DNA from: Candidatus Woesearchaeota archaeon
Lineage (GTDB): Archaea > Nanobdellota > Nanobdellia > Woesearchaeales > GW2011-AR4
Length of the DNA stretch: 64,000 bases
Assembly (NCBI GenBank): GCA_016181305.1
Contig: JACOZN010000013.1
Span: forward strand, 1-64,000
Direction: 5' to 3'
Under the pieces are notes generated by a model. That model made no database searches, had not been told where the DNA came from, and saw nothing but the letters and a program-made list of their open reading frames with translations. Numbering within the stretch: position 1 is the first letter of the stretch; each line of letters opens with the position of its first letter. The position numbers and the translations under genes were made by a program. This document shows positions 29,798 to 38,403 of the stretch, piece after piece.

Positions 29798-30478
29798 TTA
29801 TTTTGTTTCTTTTACTACCTCTATCTTTTCTCCTACCTTGACTGGCTTTCCCATTGTGAGCTTGATGTAGGTGTCCTTTATGTTGTGCTTTTCATTCGGC
29901 AGGGCTTGCAATAATGAGCTGTAGACAGTCAATGCGTTTTCAGCGATGTCATTCGGCTTCATGTCCTCTGTGCCGATTGCGCATTGGATTAAAGGGGCGC
30001 TTTTTGTTGTGGCCCTTACTGTGCGCTGGAGCTTTTCATACAACGGCTTTAGGTTTGCATTGGGAGGGACAACTGCCCCTGATTTTGGGTTCGGCATCTT
30101 GCCTCGTGGTCCAAAAACCCTTCCAAATGCAGTTGCAACCTTTGGCATTATGTTTGCCTGGGCAATGAAGAAATCAAAGCTGTTTGCAAGCTTCTTCACT
30201 TCCTTTTTGTCCTTGTATTTGTCAAAGCTGTCAGAGAGAATTGCAGAGTCGCAGACATTTTTTGCCTGGGTTTCCAGTTCAGCAGCAACCAATGCGCATA
30301 CCTTTACTTTCTTGCCTCTTGGATGGGGCAGTGTAATGAAAGTGTCTACCTGGTGCTCCTGCTTCTTGACATCCAATCCCTTTAAGTTTATGATTAAGTC
30401 AAAGCTCTGCCTGAAGTTTCTCCTTGTAGAAATATCCTTTGCCTTGGCTATCGCAGCCTGTACCTGCTCTTTGTCCAT
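29798..30478 (-). CDS. rpl1: Ribosomal protein uL1
   Basis: RNFRQSFDLIINLKGLDVKK; FGRVFGPRGKMPNPKSGAVVPPNANL. Confidence 0.95.
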   Translation of the reverse strand: MDKEQVQAAIAKAKDISTRRNFRQSFDLIINLKGLDVKKQEHQVDTFITLPHPRGKKVKVCALVAAELETQAKNVCDSAILSDSFDKYKDKKEVKKLANSFDFFIAQANIMPKVATAFGRVFGPRGKMPNPKSGAVVPPNANLKPLYEKLQRTVRATTKSAPLIQCAIGTEDMKPNDIAENALTVYSSLLQALPNEKHNIKDTYIKLTMGKPVKVGEKIEVVKETK

Positions 30479-30639
30479 TTATGTCCCTCCTACGCTAGGT
30501 AGTCTTAATCGGGTTATATGGAAGTGGAATGTTAAGGGGTTTTTAAATGTTATTATGCAAATTTGGTTTTTAGAAGGATTTATTATGCAAAGCCCATTTT
30601 TCCGAAACATTTATATTTTACCACTCCATCAAATATACT

Positions 30640-30831
30640 ATGCCTAAAAAATCTAAATTGAAAGTAATGAAGTTCAAAGTATTAGTTGAAAAAGACGAGG
30701 ATGGTTATTATGTAGCTGATGTGCCAGAACTGCAAGGCTGCCACACACAAGCAAAGAATAAAAAGGAGCTTATGAAAAGGGTGAAGGAAGTGATAGCTTT
30801 ATGTTTGGAAGATAATTCTTCAGATTTTTAA
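30640..30831 (+). CDS. HicB-like protein, solo
   Basis: FKVLVEKDEDGYYVADVPELQGCHTQAKNKKELMKRVKEVIALCLED. Confidence 0.85.
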   Translation: MPKKSKLKVMKFKVLVEKDEDGYYVADVPELQGCHTQAKNKKELMKRVKEVIALCLEDNSSDF

Positions 30832-30935
30832 ATTTGGCTATTATACAAATTCTAATCACACATTGTGTGTTTATGTCTTGAATTTTCATTTTCCACAACC
30901 TTTATAAACATAAATTAACCTTCATCTGCTTAGGG

Positions 30936-32900
30936 GTGCTTATGAAAAAAGAAAAATCATTAAACAAACTGCTGTCTTCGAAAAAAGCGCAGACTCTTCT
31001 TGGGCAGCAGTTGAAAGAGGAAATCGCCCAAAGGCAGGAAAAAAAGGCAAGCATTCTAAGTAAAGTAAACTCCCCAAGAGACCTGAAAAGGCTGAGCAGG
31101 CAGCAGCTTAAAATCCTTGCCCAGGAAATAAGGAACAAGATAATAGAGGTTGTGTCAAAAAACGGCGGGCATCTTGGAGGGCCTTTAGGGGCAGTTGAAC
31201 TCACTTTAGCAGTCCATTACGTCTTTAATGCGCCTTACGACAAGATTGTAATAGACACAGGGCATCAGTCATATCCCCACAAGCTTGTGACAGGAAGAAG
31301 GCAAAATTTCCACACTTTGAGGCAGTACAAGGGAGTTTGCGGGTTCTGCAACATTTTTGAATCAGAGTATGATGTTTTTGGCGCAGGGCATGCCTCAACA
31401 GCAATATCAGCAGCTTTGGGAATTGCAAAGGCAAGGGACTATCAAAGCCAAAAGCACAAGATTGTTGCAATTGTCGGAGACGGGGCTTTGACAGCAGGCT
31501 TGGCTTTTGAAGGCTTGAACAATGCCGGCTACTCAAAAACAAGCATTTTGGTTATACTAAATGACAACAGGATGTCAATAAGCCCAAATGTTGGTGCTAT
31601 TTCAAGCTACTTGAACAAGATTGTCCTGAAGCCGGGATATTTTGAACTCAGGAAAAGAACAAGGGAATTGCTTGAGAAAATACCGGGCATTGGCAGGGAA
31701 GAAATTGACAAGGTTTTCAAGATGCAGGAAAGGCTGAGGACAATCACAAACGAGGGTATATTCTTTGAAAGCATGGGCTTCCAGTATTATGGGCCAATTG
31801 ACGGGCACAACATTGACGAGCTTATACTGGCGCTGCAGAATGTTAAGGACTTGAAAGGCCCTGTTTTGCTCCATGTAAAGACAGAAAAGGGCAAGGGATA
31901 TGCTTTTGCAGAGAAAGACACTGATAAGTTCCACGGAATGTCGCCATTCGACCCTGTAAACGGAAGCAAGTATGTCACAACAACAAAGATGACTTATACA
32001 GATGCATTTGCAAATGCGCTGATAAGGATTGCCGAGCAGGACAAAAGGGTTGTTGCGATAACTGCGGCAATGAAGTCAGGAACAGGCCTAAACAAGTTCG
32101 AGAAGCATTTCCCTGAAAGAACAATTGATGTCGGCATTGCAGAGCAGCATGCGGTTACTTTTGCTGCAGGGCTGGCAATTGCAGGAATGAAGCCTGTGTG
32201 CGCGATTTACTCGACATTTTTGCAAAGGGCTTATGACCAAATCATCCATGATGTATGCCTGCAAAATCTTGGAGTCATATTTGCATTGGACAGGGCAGGG
32301 CTAGTGGGAGATGACGGGCCAACCCATAACGGCCCTTTTGACATTGCTTATTTCAGGGCAATCCCGAACATCACAATAATGGTGCCAAAGGATGAGAATG
32401 AATTGCAGCACATGCTTTACACTGCAACATTATTGAAGGGGCCGTGCGCCTTAAGGTATCCAAGAGGAAACGGGATTGGAGTTGGCCTGGATTCGGAGTT
32501 CAGAAAGCTCGAAACGGGAAAAGGGGAATTGATCAAGGAAGGCAAGGACCTGCTGATTATTGGCATAGGGCCTATTCTGTACGATGCGATGCAGGCAGTT
32601 GAAGAGCTTAAGTGCAGCGCAGCAATAATCAACGCGAGGTTTGCAAAGCCACTTGACGAGGAATTAATTCTAAGACATGCGAGAAAAATAATAAATATAA
32701 TAACACTGGAAGAAGGGGCTTTAAATGGCGGCTTTGGAAGCGCTGTTTTGGGGCTGTTAAACAAAAATAAAATAAAATCCAATGTAAAAATCATCGGAAT
32801 TCCTGACAATTTCATAGAGCACGGCAAGCCCGACATACAGAAAAAATTGGCTGGCATCGACAGGGAAAGCATCAAAAAGGCAATACAGGAGGCAATTTAA
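30936..32900 (+). CDS. dxs: 1-deoxy-D-xylulose-5-phosphate synthase
   Basis: GHLGGPLGAVELTLAVHYVF; IDTGHQSYPHKLVTGR; GDGALTAGLAFEGLNNAG; FAGLAIAGMKPVCAIYSTFLQRAYDQIIHDVCLQ. Confidence 0.96.
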   Translation: MLMKKEKSLNKLLSSKKAQTLLGQQLKEEIAQRQEKKASILSKVNSPRDLKRLSRQQLKILAQEIRNKIIEVVSKNGGHLGGPLGAVELTLAVHYVFNAPYDKIVIDTGHQSYPHKLVTGRRQNFHTLRQYKGVCGFCNIFESEYDVFGAGHASTAISAALGIAKARDYQSQKHKIVAIVGDGALTAGLAFEGLNNAGYSKTSILVILNDNRMSISPNVGAISSYLNKIVLKPGYFELRKRTRELLEKIPGIGREEIDKVFKMQERLRTITNEGIFFESMGFQYYGPIDGHNIDELILALQNVKDLKGPVLLHVKTEKGKGYAFAEKDTDKFHGMSPFDPVNGSKYVTTTKMTYTDAFANALIRIAEQDKRVVAITAAMKSGTGLNKFEKHFPERTIDVGIAEQHAVTFAAGLAIAGMKPVCAIYSTFLQRAYDQIIHDVCLQNLGVIFALDRAGLVGDDGPTHNGPFDIAYFRAIPNITIMVPKDENELQHMLYTATLLKGPCALRYPRGNGIGVGLDSEFRKLETGKGELIKEGKDLLIIGIGPILYDAMQAVEELKCSAAIINARFAKPLDEELILRHARKIINIITLEEGALNGGFGSAVLGLLNKNKIKSNVKIIGIPDNFIEHGKPDIQKKLAGIDRESIKKAIQEAI

Positions 32901-32901
32901 A

Positions 32902-33174
32902 ATGCCGCATGAACTTCATCCAAAAATGAAAAAATCTGAATGCCCGCATAATTCCGAAATTAAGATTACCAAATCAAGCAAGAAGGAATGCGAGGTTTGC
33001 GGCGACAAGGAGCATCTTAGGATTTGCACGTCATGCGGCAAAGTTCATTGCTGTGAATCGCATCAAGCGCACGACACAGAGCATTCCAGGAAAACAGGGC
33101 ATCCTATAATCAAGACAATACACTGTGATTATGATTTCATTTGGTGCTATAAGTGCAATGCTTATTTGGTTTGA
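32902..33174 (+). CDS. UBP-type zinc finger protein
   Basis: CEVCGDKEHLRICTSCGKVHCCESHQAHDTEHSRKTGHPIIKTIHCDYDFIWCYKCNAYLV. Confidence 0.85.
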   Translation: MPHELHPKMKKSECPHNSEIKITKSSKKECEVCGDKEHLRICTSCGKVHCCESHQAHDTEHSRKTGHPIIKTIHCDYDFIWCYKCNAYLV

Positions 33175-33249
33175 ATTTGATATAACTACAATAAAACATT
33201 GATTATAAAAATAATTCAAAACATTAAACTAAAAATAAATAAAAAATAA

Positions 33250-33296
33250 CGAGAGCGTCCTCTAAAAGTAATTGTAAAGGAGGAAACCCGCTGATG
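33250..33296. repeat. CGAGAGCG hairpin element, copy B
   Basis: CGAGAGCG-TCCTC..GAGGA-AACC-CGCTGATG; 33202-33250 G-free. Confidence 0.75.
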
Positions 33297-33319
33297 TTTA
33301 CTCAACTAAAAAAAATAAA

Positions 33320-34228
33320 ATGCTACAAAGAAGAAACTCAAGAAAAGTAAAAGTCGGAAAATTGCACATTGGGGGAGATGCGCCGATAACAGTCCAGTCA
33401 ATGACAACCACTGATACAACTGACGTAAAGGCAACTATCAAGCAGATTCAAGGATTGGAAGATGTTGGCTGCGATATTGTGAGGGTTTCTGCGCCTACAA
33501 TGGAGGCTGCAAAGGCGTTGAAAGAAATTAAGGAGAATATAAGCATTCCTCTTGTTGTTGACATTCATTTTGATTACCGCATAGCGTTAGAGGCGGTAAA
33601 ATATGTTGACAAGTTAAGGATTAATCCTGGCAACATTGGAAACACTGACAAGGTTCAGCAGGTTGTAAATGCGTGCAAAAATTATGGAGTTTCAATGAGA
33701 ATTGGAGTGAATCTTGGCTCTCTTGAGAGGGATTTGTTTGAAAAGTACGGGTACGCGCCTGAGGCAATGGTTGAAAGCGCAATGAGGCATGTCAAAATTC
33801 TTGAGGACTTGGATTTTTACAACACAATCGTTTCATTGAAAGCATCTGATGTCACTAGAATGGTGAAAGCGTATAGATTGTTTGCAGAAAAAACTGATTA
33901 TCCGCTGCATCTTGGGGTTACAGAAGCAGGAAGCAAGATTCCAGGGACTGTGAAGTCAGCAATATGCGCAAGGACAGAGGTTGATGTGATTAAACTGGTT
34001 GAGCAATTGGAAAATGCAACTGAAAGGGTAAAAAAGCCGATAAAGGTTGCAATCATGGGATGCGCTGTCAACGGGCCGGGCGAATCACGAAAAGCTGACA
34101 TCGGGATTGTAGGCGCTCCTGGAAATCATTTGTTGTACAAGGAAGGCAAGATTGTAAAAAGAGTCAATGACAATGAGATTTATGAAGTTCTTCTGAAGGA
34201 GATAAATGAGATGGAGAATGGTAAATAA
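33320..34228 (+). CDS. ispG: 4-hydroxy-3-methylbut-2-enyl-diphosphate synthase, internally shortened
   Basis: GGDAPITVQSMTTTDTTDVKATIKQI; LRINPGNIG; LGVTEAGSKIPGTVKSAI/CARTEVDV; IMGCAVNGPGESRKADIG. Confidence 0.92.
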   Translation: MLQRRNSRKVKVGKLHIGGDAPITVQSMTTTDTTDVKATIKQIQGLEDVGCDIVRVSAPTMEAAKALKEIKENISIPLVVDIHFDYRIALEAVKYVDKLRINPGNIGNTDKVQQVVNACKNYGVSMRIGVNLGSLERDLFEKYGYAPEAMVESAMRHVKILEDLDFYNTIVSLKASDVTRMVKAYRLFAEKTDYPLHLGVTEAGSKIPGTVKSAICARTEVDVIKLVEQLENATERVKKPIKVAIMGCAVNGPGESRKADIGIVGAPGNHLLYKEGKIVKRVNDNEIYEVLLKEINEMENGK

Positions 34229-34925
34229 AATTTTTTTGATATTTTTCTTTTCTATATTGTTAATTTTTCCAATTTTTGTGAATGGTGAAGAAGAATGTGT
34301 ACTTGATAAATATATAGAAGTATCTGGAGATTTTGTTAAAGTAAACTGCGCAACTAAAGATATAACATCAAAAGAAAAAACAAATATACTTATTATAACG
34401 AAGGACAATGGTATTTCTATCAGCCCATTACTTATAGATGGAAAATATTTGCCTATGGATTTCAAAGAAATATCTAAAGACCCCATTATCTATAAATTAA
34501 ATCAATCACAAGATATGGGTCACTATGCTTTTCAATTAACAGTTCAGGGAGAAGGTTTTTGGTTATTTAATATATTTTATATTAATTCTAGAGAGTGGAA
34601 TTTAAAATATGAAAATAAAACATCACCAACTATTGAAAAATGTGGAGATAAAATATGTAATTTGGATGAAAATTGCCAGAATTGTACCATAGATTGTGGA
34701 AAATGCCCATTTCATACACCTCCCAAAATAACTCAACCTCAAAAAGATGAACAAGAATCTACTTCAAAACTTAAAGCATGGATTAAGACAAAACTTATAG
34801 ACTTGGGTATAGAATTAGAAACTAAAAATGTTACGTTAATCTTTCTTGTAGTTCTTGTAATATGTATTGGATTTTATTATTTTTTAATAAGAGGGAAAGT
34901 CACAAATAAAAAATCTAAACCCTAG
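34206..34925 (+). CDS. Secreted protein with C-terminal TM anchor
   Basis: Signal peptide, CGDKICNLDENCQNCTIDCGKC motif, C-terminal TM. Confidence 0.65.
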   Translation: MRWRMVNKIFLIFFFSILLIFPIFVNGEEECVLDKYIEVSGDFVKVNCATKDITSKEKTNILIITKDNGISISPLLIDGKYLPMDFKEISKDPIIYKLNQSQDMGHYAFQLTVQGEGFWLFNIFYINSREWNLKYENKTSPTIEKCGDKICNLDENCQNCTIDCGKCPFHTPPKITQPQKDEQESTSKLKAWIKTKLIDLGIELETKNVTLIFLVVLVICIGFYYFLIRGKVTNKKSKP

Positions 34926-34976
34926 TCTTAACAACCACCTTTCTCCTCTTATTCAACGGCTCTATAACCAAAGTGT

Positions 34977-35065
34977 CAAAAATCGCAATAATCCATTTTA
35001 AATAGTTGCGATTTTTGAGCATGCTCGGAAATTTTTGCAAATTTAATCAATAGTAAAAATTTCCG
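34977..35065. repeat. Two tandem long inverted repeats (hairpins)
   Basis: caaaaatcgcaa/ttgcgatttttg and cggaaattttt/aaaaatttccg. Confidence 0.7.
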
Positions 35066-35198
35066 ACATGTCAAACAAGTCAATCATTTTCCTGATAAAT
35101 AGGTAATGGAATATAATCTTTATACCACCACTGGACACTGGACATGTGCGCATGAAATATATAAAGGGCAAGTTCTTACATTTTTATCAAAATAAAAA

Positions 35199-35252
35199 AG
35201 AATGGCCGAGTAGGCCAAAAAGCGCTGGAATAAGTTTAGCGTTCCGAACTTA
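35199..35252 (+). pseudogene. Degenerate tRNA-Leu-like fragment
   Basis: gaatggccgagtaggccaaaaagcgctggaataagtttagcgttccgaac matches parts of tRNA-Leu at 35292. Confidence 0.5.
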
Positions 35253-35291
35253 ATCAAAGCGGATTAGAAACTATATAAAACTTTCGGTAAA

Positions 35292-35433
35292 GCCGGGGTG
35301 GCAGAGTCTGGCCCATTGCGCTGGACTTAAGATCCAGTTAGCGTTCCGAACGCTTCACGGGTTCGAATGCTATAACGGAAATCCCGTAGTTGCTTGCGAG
35401 AACGCTCGCAAGCTCGCGTTCAACTCCCCAGCG
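35292..35433 (+). tRNA. tRNA-Leu(TAA) with putative insertions in the T-loop and before the 3' acceptor strand
   Basis: Anticodon arm CTGGA-CTTAAGA-TCCAG; long variable arm AGCGTTCCGAACGCT; ACGGG-TTCGAAT..CCCGT; acceptor GCCGGGG/CCCCAGC (one C-A mismatch). Confidence 0.75.
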
Positions 35434-35441
35434 CCGTGAAA

Positions 35442-36098
35442 ATGCTGATAAGACAGATTTCAATAGAGCAAAGGCCAAGAGAAAGAGCCAAAGAAAAAGG
35501 CATTGAATCGCTCAGCGACTCAGAGCTAGTTGCAATTCTGCTTGAAAATGGAACAAACGGGGAGAGTGTAATTGACCTCAGCAACAGGCTGATTTCATTT
35601 TTTGGGCTTGAAAAGCTCAACTCTTTGTCTTTGCAGGAACTTATGAAAATAAAAGGCATCAAGCTTGCCAAAGCCTGCAAGCTATCTGCCGCTTTTGAAT
35701 TGAGCAAAAGGGTTAATTCAGGGAAATTAATGGGCAAGGTTGTTAAGAACCCTTCTGACATAGCCTCTTATTACAGGCATAAGCTTAAGGAATTGAAGAA
35801 GGAGTATTTCATTGCCGTGTTTCTGGACTCGAAGAACAGGATAATAAAGGACGAGGTTGTCTCTATCGGCACTTTGAACAGCTCAATTGTGCATCCACGC
35901 GAAGTATTCAAAGGAGCAATCAAAAATTCCGCCAATTCAATTATACTGGTGCACAACCACCCAAGCGGCGATGTTGAGCCTTCGGAGGAAGATTGCAGGG
36001 TTAATAAGGTTCTTGTTGAGGCTGGCGACATGGTGGGGATAAAAGTGCTTGATCACCTGATTGTCAGCGGTAAGAAATGGAAAAGCATGGCTGAGTAA
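35442..36098 (+). CDS. radC: RadC family JAB-domain protein
   Basis: RERAKEKGIESLSDSELVAILLENG...LVHNHPSGDVEPSEEDCRVNKVL. Confidence 0.93.
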   Translation: MLIRQISIEQRPRERAKEKGIESLSDSELVAILLENGTNGESVIDLSNRLISFFGLEKLNSLSLQELMKIKGIKLAKACKLSAAFELSKRVNSGKLMGKVVKNPSDIASYYRHKLKELKKEYFIAVFLDSKNRIIKDEVVSIGTLNSSIVHPREVFKGAIKNSANSIILVHNHPSGDVEPSEEDCRVNKVLVEAGDMVGIKVLDHLIVSGKKWKSMAE

Positions 36099-36100
36099 TC

Positions 36101-36370
36101 CTATTTTTGACTAGCCTTATCTTTGTATTTCCTTGCCAATTCATGCCCTTTTTGGGTAAGCTCAGCTTCAAAATAATATTTCCCGTTTTTCGCATGGTGC
36201 TCCTTTTTTTCCACCTTGACAAAGCCGTAGTCTTCCAATTCTTTGATGTTGTTTTTGACGGAATCATAATTTGTGCTTAACTTAGTCTGTATCTTCGTGT
36301 AAGAAGCCCTTTTTTCCCTCAGCACCAGAATTATGTCTTTTTTAATTTCATATGATGTTTTCTTAGCCAT
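36101..36370 (-). CDS. Winged-helix transcriptional regulator
   Basis: 89 aa: ILVLREKRASYTKIQTKLSTNYDSVKNNIKELEDYGFVKVEKK. Confidence 0.75.
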   Translation of the reverse strand: MAKKTSYEIKKDIILVLREKRASYTKIQTKLSTNYDSVKNNIKELEDYGFVKVEKKEHHAKNGKYYFEAELTQKGHELARKYKDKASQK

Positions 36371-36371
36371 C

Positions 36372-36423
36372 CTACATCATTGTAGTAAGTTTTAAATATA
36401 ACCCTTCCTCACAACTTTGTAGG
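36372..36423. promoter_or_regulatory. Paired operator-like palindromes between divergent genes
   Basis: CTACATCATTGTAG and CACAACTTTGTAG flank tttaaatata. Confidence 0.5.
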
Positions 36424-36430
36424 GTGTAAA

Positions 36431-37108
36431 ATGAAACACGCCAAAAAGCCAAAATTACCTAAAAAACAAATTGAACCAAGAAATAGGATAACTAAATTGC
36501 TATCATTAGAATTTGTGAAATCATTCTACTATAAATGGAAACATATTTTACTGAGATTTTTTAATATCACTCTTAATAATAAAGCACAACATAACTACTG
36601 GAAACATATGAACACAACACAATACATGAAAAAAGAGAATTACTGCAAAGACTATCATACCCACTATAAGTTATGGGATGATTTAATGGAAAATGTCAGT
36701 CTAAAAGGCTTATTTGGATATGACTATGGGTGCGGGGGAGGCATTTTCAGCAAAAGGTTATCAGACAAAGGCGCAAAAGTCATTGGTGTTGATTATGCTG
36801 CAAATAAAAACTATGAATATCCCTTTATAAGTGAGGATATCACTAAGTTTATAGTAAAAAAGAAGGCGGACTTTGTAAACTGCTGCAGGGTTCTTTCCCA
36901 TATAGAGCATCGCAATCAAGACAAAACATTAGAAAATATAAAACAAAATCTAAAAAAGAGAGGATTATTCATACTGCTGGAATCTGAAAGGGGCATATCA
37001 AAATATGGGCATTATAGGGACTGGAAGAACTGTCTGATATTTCATGGTTTTAAGATAAAAGGATTTTTGTCAGATGGGGTAATGCACTGTATCTTAGCTG
37101 AAAAATAA
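36431..37108 (+). CDS. Class I SAM-dependent methyltransferase
   Basis: LFGYDYGCGGGIFSKRLSDKGAKVIGVDYA. Confidence 0.8.
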   Translation: MKHAKKPKLPKKQIEPRNRITKLLSLEFVKSFYYKWKHILLRFFNITLNNKAQHNYWKHMNTTQYMKKENYCKDYHTHYKLWDDLMENVSLKGLFGYDYGCGGGIFSKRLSDKGAKVIGVDYAANKNYEYPFISEDITKFIVKKKADFVNCCRVLSHIEHRNQDKTLENIKQNLKKRGLFILLESERGISKYGHYRDWKNCLIFHGFKIKGFLSDGVMHCILAEK

Positions 37109-37234
37109 TTTATGATATAAATCTACTACTTTTTATCACAATCCTCTTTTTCTTATTCAGCGGTTTTATAAATATATGGAAAGATTTATAATCAAACTTA
37201 TTACTACAAGCTTATAAGGGGTGGAGTTAACTAA

Positions 37235-38395
37235 ATGAAATATCTTAGCATTTTAGGCAGCACAGGCAGCATCGGCACACAAACTCTGGAAATAATAAGG
37301 CAGTTTCCAAATGAGTTCAAGATAGTTGGCCTGACAGCAAACAAGAATTCTGAATTGCTGCTGAAGCAAATAAAGGAGTTCAAGCCAAAGGCAGCTGCAA
37401 TAATGGACAAAAGCAAAGTAGATGATTTGCTGAATTTCTCGCCCTGCCAGGTTTATTCAGGAATTGAAGGATTAAATAGAATTGCAGCATTAAGCGAGGC
37501 TGACACTATAGTAAATGCTCTGGTTGGAAGCATAGGAATCGAGCCAACTCATAATGCAATAAAAGCAAAGAAAAACATTGCATTGGCAAACAAGGAAACT
37601 TTGGTTGCAGCAGGCTCTGTAATCATGGAAGAAGCCAAGAAAAACAATATTGAATTTATGCCGATTGACTCTGAGCACAGCGCTATATTTCAGTGTCTGA
37701 ACGGAGAAAATGTAAAAGAAGTAAATAATATAACAATAACATGTTCTGGAGGCCCATTTAAAAATTACACAAAAGAGCAGATGGAAAATGTTAACGTGCA
37801 GGACGCATTAAGCCACCCAACATGGAGCATGGGCAATAAAATAACAATTGACTCTGCAACCTTGATGAACAAGGGCTTTGAAGTGATAGAAGCTCATTGG
37901 CTTTATGACATTGAATATGAGAAAATAAAAGTTGTGATTCATCCACAGAGCATTGTGCATTCCCTTATTGAGTTTGCTGATAAATCAGTCATTGCGCAGC
38001 TTGGCATTCCTGATATGAAAATTCCAATACAATATGCTTTAAGCTACCCAAAAAGATTCCACAGTAGCAATCCGCAGCTTGATTTGGTGAAAATAAAAAC
38101 TCTGGAATTCAAAGAGCCTGATTTTGATATGTTTCCGTGCCTGAAATACGCCTATGAAGCTGGAATAAAAGGGGGAACTTTGCCTGCTGTGATGAATGCC
38201 GCAAATGAAGCTGCCGTTCATGCTTTCTTAGCCAACAAAATAAGGTTCTTGGACATTCCAAGGCTGATTAGAAAAATGATGGATGAGTCTAGTCCAATGC
38301 AAAACCCGACACTAAATGATATTCTTGAAGTTGACAGAAAAACAAAAGAGGAAACTAACAAGCTAATCGAAGAAGAAATGGTTGTTGAGCATTAA
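37235..38395 (+). CDS. dxr: 1-deoxy-D-xylulose-5-phosphate reductoisomerase
   Basis: LGSTGSIGTQTLEIIRQFP; IDSEHSAIFQCL; KITIDSATLMNKGFEVIEAHWLYDI; IHPQSIVHSLIEF. Confidence 0.96.
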   Translation: MKYLSILGSTGSIGTQTLEIIRQFPNEFKIVGLTANKNSELLLKQIKEFKPKAAAIMDKSKVDDLLNFSPCQVYSGIEGLNRIAALSEADTIVNALVGSIGIEPTHNAIKAKKNIALANKETLVAAGSVIMEEAKKNNIEFMPIDSEHSAIFQCLNGENVKEVNNITITCSGGPFKNYTKEQMENVNVQDALSHPTWSMGNKITIDSATLMNKGFEVIEAHWLYDIEYEKIKVVIHPQSIVHSLIEFADKSVIAQLGIPDMKIPIQYALSYPKRFHSSNPQLDLVKIKTLEFKEPDFDMFPCLKYAYEAGIKGGTLPAVMNAANEAAVHAFLANKIRFLDIPRLIRKMMDESSPMQNPTLNDILEVDRKTKEETNKLIEEEMVVEH

Positions 38396-38403
38396 TATTA
38401 AGA

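Noticed and set aside
30545-30595. Repeated ttattatgcaaa upstream of hicB-like gene as operator
   Set aside because: Only two copies of an AT-rich 12-mer; plausible chance occurrence without comparative data.
30640-30831. HicAB toxin-antitoxin system
   Set aside because: Only a HicB-like ORF is visible; no HicA partner on either side, so not called a TA module.
33290-33345. Small leader ORF (MFTQLKKIKCYK...) before ispG
   Set aside because: Overlaps ispG out of frame and is short; no codon or conservation support.
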